A DNA stretch of 8,723 nucleotides from Candidatus Woesearchaeota archaeon (GTDB lineage Archaea > Nanobdellota > Nanobdellia > Woesearchaeales > SM23-78), in NCBI GenBank assembly GCA_016933095.1, contig JAFGBP010000029.1:1-8723 (forward strand). The letters are read 5' to 3'. The notes under the pieces were generated by a model. It saw only the letters and a program-made list of their open reading frames with translations. It searched no databases and was not told the DNA's origin. The translations under genes were made by a program, and so were the position numbers. Positions within the stretch are counted from its first letter, which is position 1. Each line of letters starts with the position of its first letter. Of this stretch, positions 5,531 to 8,723 are shown piece by piece.

Positions 5531-6448
5531 ATGGGAAGATTCGCATCTGCCAGGATGAACACTGACAACGTCGAGATCATAGTGTCATCCCGGGACTTGC
5601 CGTATGTCGCGGCCAAGAGGGACCTGCAAAAGGGGGAATTGATCGAGGCCTGCCCCTTAGTCATCTTCAGCAGGAAGGACACCCTATTTCTCTCAGAGAC
5701 TCCATTATGCCATTATAGCTTCCCCCTCGGCTCGAGGACATTCATACCTGGAGGATATGGTCCGCTCTACCTTCCTGGAGAAGACAATAATGCATGTGCC
5801 AAGATCAATCCTGAAGAACGAACGATGGAGATCGTTGCAATGAGGAACATATCGCGAGGGCATCCGATACTGTTCCGCAGGTGTTATGGCGATGTCGAAT
5901 ACCTTGTTAAGGCGCAGGACATCTGCACGGGCAGCAGGAAGGACGGGCTTGAAGCGATCGCGAAGAAAAGAGAGATGCGAAAAAATGATCCGGGGCTGTT
6001 CAAGAAAACGTATGGTGAGTTCGGAATTCTCAATCCTGACTTCTGCCATCCGCCAGTGACTTCTTCCGGGCTGGAAGTGAAGCTAAGCCCGGGCAGGGGA
6101 TTCGGGACATTCGCCACAAAGCACTTCAAGCGAGGAGATGCTGTCGAGGTGTGCTACGTCAATTCCTGCTCGCTGAACGAAGCCGTGCTTATACAATACA
6201 CCAAGGCGCAAAATTACGTCTACTCATGGGGCAAGAGCGGAAAGCGCGCGGCCTGGGCCACAGGATACCCTTCATTCTACAATTACTCCAAAAAAGGGAA
6301 CGTCTCACCCTGGCACAAGCTCAAAGGATTCAAGTGGGACCATATGCTGGTCAAGGCGACGAGGGACATCGAGCCCGGAGAAGAAATCGTGTTCGACTAC
6401 TACAGGGGGTGGAAGAGGAAACATTTCTCGTTCGAAGTCAAGGAATAA
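5531..6448 (+). CDS. Tandem SET-domain protein, putative protein-lysine methyltransferase
   Basis: SET proteins use S-adenosylmethionine to methylate protein lysines. The 305 residues contain two SET-like halves. The second (about 180-295) keeps most motifs: SPGRGFGTFA at the start, then GYPSFYNYSKKGN, where Asn251-Tyr252-Ser253 replaces the usual Asn-His-Ser, and GEEIVFDY (283-290) with the catalytic-type Tyr. The first half (about 22-121) shows the same order, AAKRDLQKGE, then GYGPLYLPGEDNNA (75-88) and AMRNISRGHPILF (103-115). It has lost the NHS motif and the GEE..DY motif, so it is probably inactive and structural or substrate-binding. A Lys/Arg-rich linker (about 135-160) joins them. 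ATG 5555 (residue 9) is an alternative start. No partner gene is evident; targets in archaea could be chromatin or other abundant proteins (inference). Confidence 0.8.
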   Translation: MGRFASARMNTDNVEIIVSSRDLPYVAAKRDLQKGELIEACPLVIFSRKDTLFLSETPLCHYSFPLGSRTFIPGGYGPLYLPGEDNNACAKINPEERTMEIVAMRNISRGHPILFRRCYGDVEYLVKAQDICTGSRKDGLEAIAKKREMRKNDPGLFKKTYGEFGILNPDFCHPPVTSSGLEVKLSPGRGFGTFATKHFKRGDAVEVCYVNSCSLNEAVLIQYTKAQNYVYSWGKSGKRAAWATGYPSFYNYSKKGNVSPWHKLKGFKWDHMLVKATRDIEPGEEIVFDYYRGWKRKHFSFEVKE

Positions 6449-6471
6449 CAAGAATGCGTGGCCAGAGTATC

Positions 6472-6735
6472 TTAGTCAAGATAGACGGCCATGATGTTCT
6501 TCAGGATTTCTCCGGCATTTGCAAGATAGGTCAATCCGAATCTGCCTTTAGCAAAATCATATCTGAATTGCGGCCAGATTTGGCGTTGCCTGTTCATATC
6601 ATCATTCAAGACTGCTGTTTCGGAAAGCCAATACTTGCCATTGGCTGTGGAAAGGAACTTGGACTCGACTAATCCCTTGAAGATGGGCTTATATGCCTGT
6701 TCGAGAATCCACTTAGACTCTTCCGAGGCTCGCAT
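6472..6735 (-). CDS. Small hypothetical protein, uncertain
   Basis: This 87-residue frame is not recognised. It has balanced composition with aromatic and charged residues (for example the stretch GKYWLSE near the middle and GRFGLTYLANAGEILK near the end), looks more protein-like than any plus-strand frame here, and has no predicted signal peptide or membrane helix. CTTAAG, a weak TATA-like core centred near 6764, lies about 29 bp upstream and would give a leaderless mRNA. The gene would face the SET gene tail to tail with 23 bp between them. Its start region overlaps the plus-strand HEPN remnant antisense and codon-in-phase, a geometry in which false ORFs are common. It may be real, a gene fragment, or chance. 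Confidence 0.35.
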   Translation of the reverse strand: MRASEESKWILEQAYKPIFKGLVESKFLSTANGKYWLSETAVLNDDMNRQRQIWPQFRYDFAKGRFGLTYLANAGEILKNIMAVYLD

Positions 6736-6909
6736 GAGGTGGAGGTAGCTTACCTCAATAACTTAAGCTGGAATGAGGCGGACATCAAGTTTATGGATGA
6801 GTTGAGATATTACCGGAACGGCATAAAATACTACGGAAAAATACTTGACGAGGAATATGCGAGACAGGCGCTTGATTTCCTGAAACGCAATTATCCACTG
6901 TTGAAGTAA
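6673..6909 (+). pseudogene. Truncated HEPN-domain protein, C-terminal part only
   Basis: HEPN proteins are small helical proteins, often toxins or RNases or partners of nucleotidyltransferases in toxin-antitoxin pairs. The recognisable part starts at SHEVEVAYLNNLSWNEADI (about 6730) and runs through ELRYYRNGIKYYGKILDEEYA to the stop TAA at 6907-6909. The RN of the HEPN R-x(4-6)-H motif is present, but the His position is Tyr (RNGIKYY), so RNase activity is unlikely in this copy. A TAA at 6670-6672 closes the frame upstream. No ATG starts the conserved part and no other plus-strand frame continues the N-terminal helices, so the gene seems to have lost its 5' half. No nucleotidyltransferase gene is adjacent. 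A short intact gene from GTG at 6739 is possible but less likely. Confidence 0.55.
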
Positions 6910-6921
6910 TTTTTCCGCAAC

Positions 6922-6931
6922 CCTTTTAACC
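6922..6931 (+). promoter_or_regulatory. TATA-like box of the small membrane-protein gene
   Basis: CCTTTTAACC, centred near 6927, is about 31 bp before the ATG at 6958 and predicts a start a few bases before it, so an almost leaderless mRNA. The preceding TTTTT (6911-6915) could end transcription of the HEPN remnant. Confidence 0.45.
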
Positions 6932-6957
6932 ACCAATAAATTCTCCCGCCCTAGAAA

Positions 6958-7239
6958 ATGGCATTTTTCCTTTTCCTCAGCTTCATAGACCTGCTCATCG
7001 GAGTCATGATGCTGCTCGCCCACTTCGACGTGGGAGTGAGTTGGCGCCTGGCCATAGGAGGGTCTTTCTTCTTGATAGGAAAGTCCATCCTTTTCAGGGG
7101 AAGCTTCCTGAGCGTGCTAGACTTCATAGCAGGCATCTACTTGCTGCTCGTCATGATAGGACTCAAAACGCCGCTCGTATTCCTGTTCTTCGGACTGATG
7201 ATATACAAGTTCATCGTAAGCCTCTTGATGCGAGGCTAA
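6958..7239 (+). CDS. Small integral membrane protein of unknown function
   Basis: This 93-residue protein is almost wholly hydrophobic. Four helices can be drawn: about 3-22, 29-46 (containing GGSFFLIGKSILF), 50-68 (LDFIAGIYLLLVMIG) and 71-90, with very short loops of one to eight residues. Charged residues are few: Asp11, Asp24, Arg30, Lys42, Arg47, Asp55, Lys70, Lys83 and Arg92. The two GxxxxxG-like, Gly-rich stretches could help helix packing. No catalytic or transport motif and no separate signal peptide was recognised. The first codons directly encode a hydrophobic helix and the TATA box sits at leaderless distance, which supports ATG 6958. It ends 27 bp before the stop of a convergent minus-strand gene. 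Its role cannot be told from sequence. Confidence 0.75.
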   Translation: MAFFLFLSFIDLLIGVMMLLAHFDVGVSWRLAIGGSFFLIGKSILFRGSFLSVLDFIAGIYLLLVMIGLKTPLVFLFFGLMIYKFIVSLLMRG

Positions 7240-7245
7240 TGGTCG

Positions 7246-7356
7246 GACTTCGAAAAATCAGGGGTTTTAAGCATAAGGGTCGAACTTATAGGGTTTTGAA
7301 GAGCTCCTTGCAACGGATTTTCTTCTCTTCTGTTGAAGAAATAGTTTTTCGAAGTC
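7246..7356. repeat. 12-bp perfect inverted repeat, arms 87 bp apart
   Basis: GACTTCGAAAAA (7246-7257) and its exact complement TTTTTCGAAGTC (7345-7356) flank the 3' end of the minus-strand 101-aa gene. One arm lies in the coding region (it encodes part of SDFEKL) and the other lies in the 27-bp space after its stop. In the minus-strand mRNA the arms could pair around an 87-base loop. Confidence 0.85.
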
Positions 7357-7572
7357 GCTCAGGCCCGTTAGGCGCGGGTCTTCTCCATTAGCCTCGTCCA
7401 CCATCGGCTTCATAGAGGTTTTGGTTGGAAATTGATGAAGACAGCAATCATCATCAAAGGTCATGGAATCGGAAGAGGATCCAGAGAACAGGCTGTCAAG
7501 CCGGCCTTCAGTCTGTAGGTCCCCGCAGCCATCGTCGGTGCAGGCCTGCCATGAATCATTTCCGCTTCTCAT
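7267..7572 (-). CDS. Hypothetical 101-aa protein, acidic head and basic tail
   Basis: This protein is not recognised. The N-terminal half is rich in Asp and Ser with Cys11, Cys16, Cys43 and Cys44. The C-terminal third is basic (QQKRRKSVARSSSKPYKF) and ends in FDPYA. The composition suggests a largely disordered protein, perhaps with a nucleic-acid-binding tail; no membrane helix or signal peptide is seen. Support that it is a gene comes from the promoter: GTATTAATAAAGG on the minus strand is centred 26 bp before the ATG, the distance expected for leaderless archaeal transcription. It lies downstream of, and on the same strand as, the Lrp-type regulator gene and converges on the membrane-protein gene. 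Codon-level or homology support could not be tested, so it may still be a chance ORF. Confidence 0.5.
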   Translation of the reverse strand: MRSGNDSWQACTDDGCGDLQTEGRLDSLFSGSSSDSMTFDDDCCLHQFPTKTSMKPMVDEANGEDPRLTGLSDFEKLFLQQKRRKSVARSSSKPYKFDPYA

Positions 7573-7590
7573 GACCCTGTTTATGGCAGA

Positions 7591-7606
7591 GCCTTTATTA
7601 ATACCC
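7591..7606 (-). promoter_or_regulatory. TATA box of the minus-strand 101-aa gene
   Basis: On the minus strand this reads GGGTATTAATAAAGGC, a good TATA core centred near 7598, 26 bp before the ATG at 7572. A second AT-rich element, CTTTTAAAAAGG on the minus strand (7640-7651), is nearly palindromic and could start a longer transcript near 7621. Confidence 0.5.
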
Positions 7607-7706
7607 TGTGAAGAGGAAATACTGATCTGATTTTCATAACCTTTTTAAAAGAAATCTTGGATTTTGAACTCTGGGTCTTGAAACCAGGATCGTTCCAAAC
7701 AGCGTA

Positions 7707-8714
7707 TCAAGACAACTTTCTCGCCTTTCGGAGCTCGATGTTCCTTATGGGGAAATGCTCAATCCAGACGTTGCTGAATATCCTGACCACCTCGCAGTCG
7801 CCTATGACATCAAACCTGCTCTTGAGTTCTGACAGTGTGCGTTGCAGCTCGCTTTCGTCCTTCACCCTGAAATGCAGCAGAAGATTCCACTTCCCGAAGA
7901 GCCTCGTCGTCTGGGTGATCAGGGGATGGGCCTTGGCATATGCCAAGACTTGCTTTTCCTTTAGCTTGGCATACCCGTGGAAAGATACTAAAACCAAGTA
8001 AGGCCTAAATCCTAGCTTTTCCGAGTTCAGGAAAGTCCTATAGCCGCAGATGAGCCCGCAGTTCTCCATCCTCTTGATCCTGTTTTGAACAGTCTTATAG
8101 TTGACTCTGCAGCGGGACGCGATACTAAGGCTGGACGCCCGCGCATCCTTCATTATTAGGTCAATTATGTCAAGGTCGAGCTTGTCCAGGGGGATGACTT
8201 GCTTCACTGATGATGAGTCAATGGACACTGTGGAAGCAGGAACTCTGCCTCTGCTCTTCTTTTCCAGAAACTTATGAGAGTAGAATTCATGCTCCAAGGT
8301 GTAGGCCGCGTCGTAAGACTTGATTTCCTTGGGGAATTCTGCGAATACGGACTCCATGAACCTCTCAAAAGTCGTGTAGTCCTCGACGTAAACGACTGTG
8401 AGCAAGTCCCACTTGAATCCTATGAGCGCCGCCCAGTAGATGCAGGACTGCTTGCGCAGGAACGCGAGGATGCGCTCTTTTTCAGATTCGCTGATGCTAT
8501 TGAAAGAGAAGAAGACTCTGTACTGCTCGTAGCCTACGATGGCAGGGTTGAACACGGTCCCGAAGTGGCTTATTACCCCGTTCTTCTCCAGGCGCCGAAG
8601 CCTGTACTCTGCGACGGCTTTGCTTGAGCGGATGCGCAAAGCCAGGCTTGATATGCTGCGCTTAGGATTCTCTTCGAGTGCCTCTAGGATCTTTTCGTCT
8701 TTTGAATCCACCAT
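7707..8714 (-). CDS. Double Lrp/AsnC-type transcriptional regulator
   Basis: Lrp/AsnC regulators bind DNA through a winged helix and sense amino acids through a RAM domain. The 335 residues hold two full copies. HTH-1 is at about 3-55 (KDEKILEALEENPKRSIS onward, ending GVISHFG). RAM-1 is about 65-148 with GFKWDLLTVVYVED near 99-112. After a Lys/Ser-rich linker (150-172), HTH-2 is at 178-235 (LDLDIIDLIMKDAR onward, ending GLICGYR). RAM-2 is about 238-318 with GKWNLLLHFRVKD. A normal Lrp is about 150 residues, so this is an internal duplication or fusion and one chain resembles a covalent dimer. The ATG at 8712-8714 is followed by an in-frame GTG; both suit the Lrp N-terminus. The AT-rich bases at 8715-8722 look like a TATA core but are too close to the start. 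The promoter lies beyond the window, so regulation and targets are unseen. Confidence 0.88.
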   Translation of the reverse strand: MVDSKDEKILEALEENPKRSISSLALRIRSSKAVAEYRLRRLEKNGVISHFGTVFNPAIVGYEQYRVFFSFNSISESEKERILAFLRKQSCIYWAALIGFKWDLLTVVYVEDYTTFERFMESVFAEFPKEIKSYDAAYTLEHEFYSHKFLEKKSRGRVPASTVSIDSSSVKQVIPLDKLDLDIIDLIMKDARASSLSIASRCRVNYKTVQNRIKRMENCGLICGYRTFLNSEKLGFRPYLVLVSFHGYAKLKEKQVLAYAKAHPLITQTTRLFGKWNLLLHFRVKDESELQRTLSELKSRFDVIGDCEVVRIFSNVWIEHFPIRNIELRKARKLS

Positions 8715-8723
8715 TATATTACA

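Noticed and set aside
5521..5565. ATG 5521 as start of a 14-codon leader peptide before the SET gene
   Set aside because: It lies at the predicted transcription start but has no conserved pattern. A chance ATG is as likely.
6151..6672. 173-aa plus-strand frame overlapping the end of the SET gene
   Set aside because: Its first part is a shadow of the second SET domain, and after 6448 it has no protein-like pattern. It is only useful in that its stop at 6670 closes the HEPN frame.
6763..7023. 86-aa minus-strand frame
   Set aside because: It is antisense to the recognisable HEPN fragment and to the start of the membrane-protein gene.
7657..8001. 114-aa plus-strand frame
   Set aside because: It is antisense to the second RAM domain of the Lrp-type regulator.
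1..8723. CRISPR array, insertion sequence or integrase
   Set aside because: No spaced direct repeats, transposase or integrase motifs, or terminal inverted repeats with target duplications were seen; the only direct repeat noted is one two-copy tandem.

Overview
The window most likely comes from an archaeon, and the gene mix suggests a DPANN lineage of the Woesearchaeota/Pacearchaeota type (inference; no marker RNA gene is present). Several gene starts have an archaeal TATA-like box centred about 26-30 bp upstream with almost no leader (ferredoxin, the small membrane protein, the minus-strand 101-aa gene). Others have a short leader with a GAGGT/GGAGGTG Shine-Dalgarno. The proteins also fit: a single-cluster ferredoxin, an Lrp/AsnC regulator duplicated end to end, a HEPN remnant and a SET-domain protein. 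Coding regions are of roughly balanced GC and the control regions are AT-rich.

Layout. 1-138 is a leader region with a TATA box. 139-363 is a ferredoxin. 431-1408 is pyrB (aspartate carbamoyltransferase, catalytic chain) with no pyrI after it. 1409-1676 is a 268-bp control region holding a T-rich terminator, two NrdR-box-like sites over the TATA box, and a foldable leader with a terminator-like hairpin. 1677-2123 is nrdR. 2124-2209 holds a perfect tandem 17-bp repeat. 2210-4804 is nrdJ, the coenzyme-B12-dependent ribonucleotide reductase, closed by a strong hairpin/T-tract terminator. 4940-5461 is a cob(I)alamin adenosyltransferase. 5531-6448 is a protein with two SET-like halves. 6472-6735 is a small uncertain minus-strand ORF facing a truncated plus-strand HEPN gene (6673-6909). 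6958-7239 is a four-helix membrane protein. 7267-7572 (minus) is an unrecognised 101-aa protein. 7707-8714 (minus) is a double Lrp/AsnC regulator cut off from its promoter by the window edge.

How the genes work together. The centre forms a DNA-precursor module: NrdR senses nucleotides through its ATP-cone, NrdJ reduces ribonucleotides, and the adenosyltransferase makes the adenosylcobalamin NrdJ needs. PyrB adds the committed step of pyrimidine synthesis. NrdJ shows no ATP-cone of its own, so overall dNTP control may rest on NrdR and on the unusual control region before nrdR. That control region and the tandem SET protein with a degenerate first half are the most interesting items. All functional calls are from reading motifs; no database search was possible.
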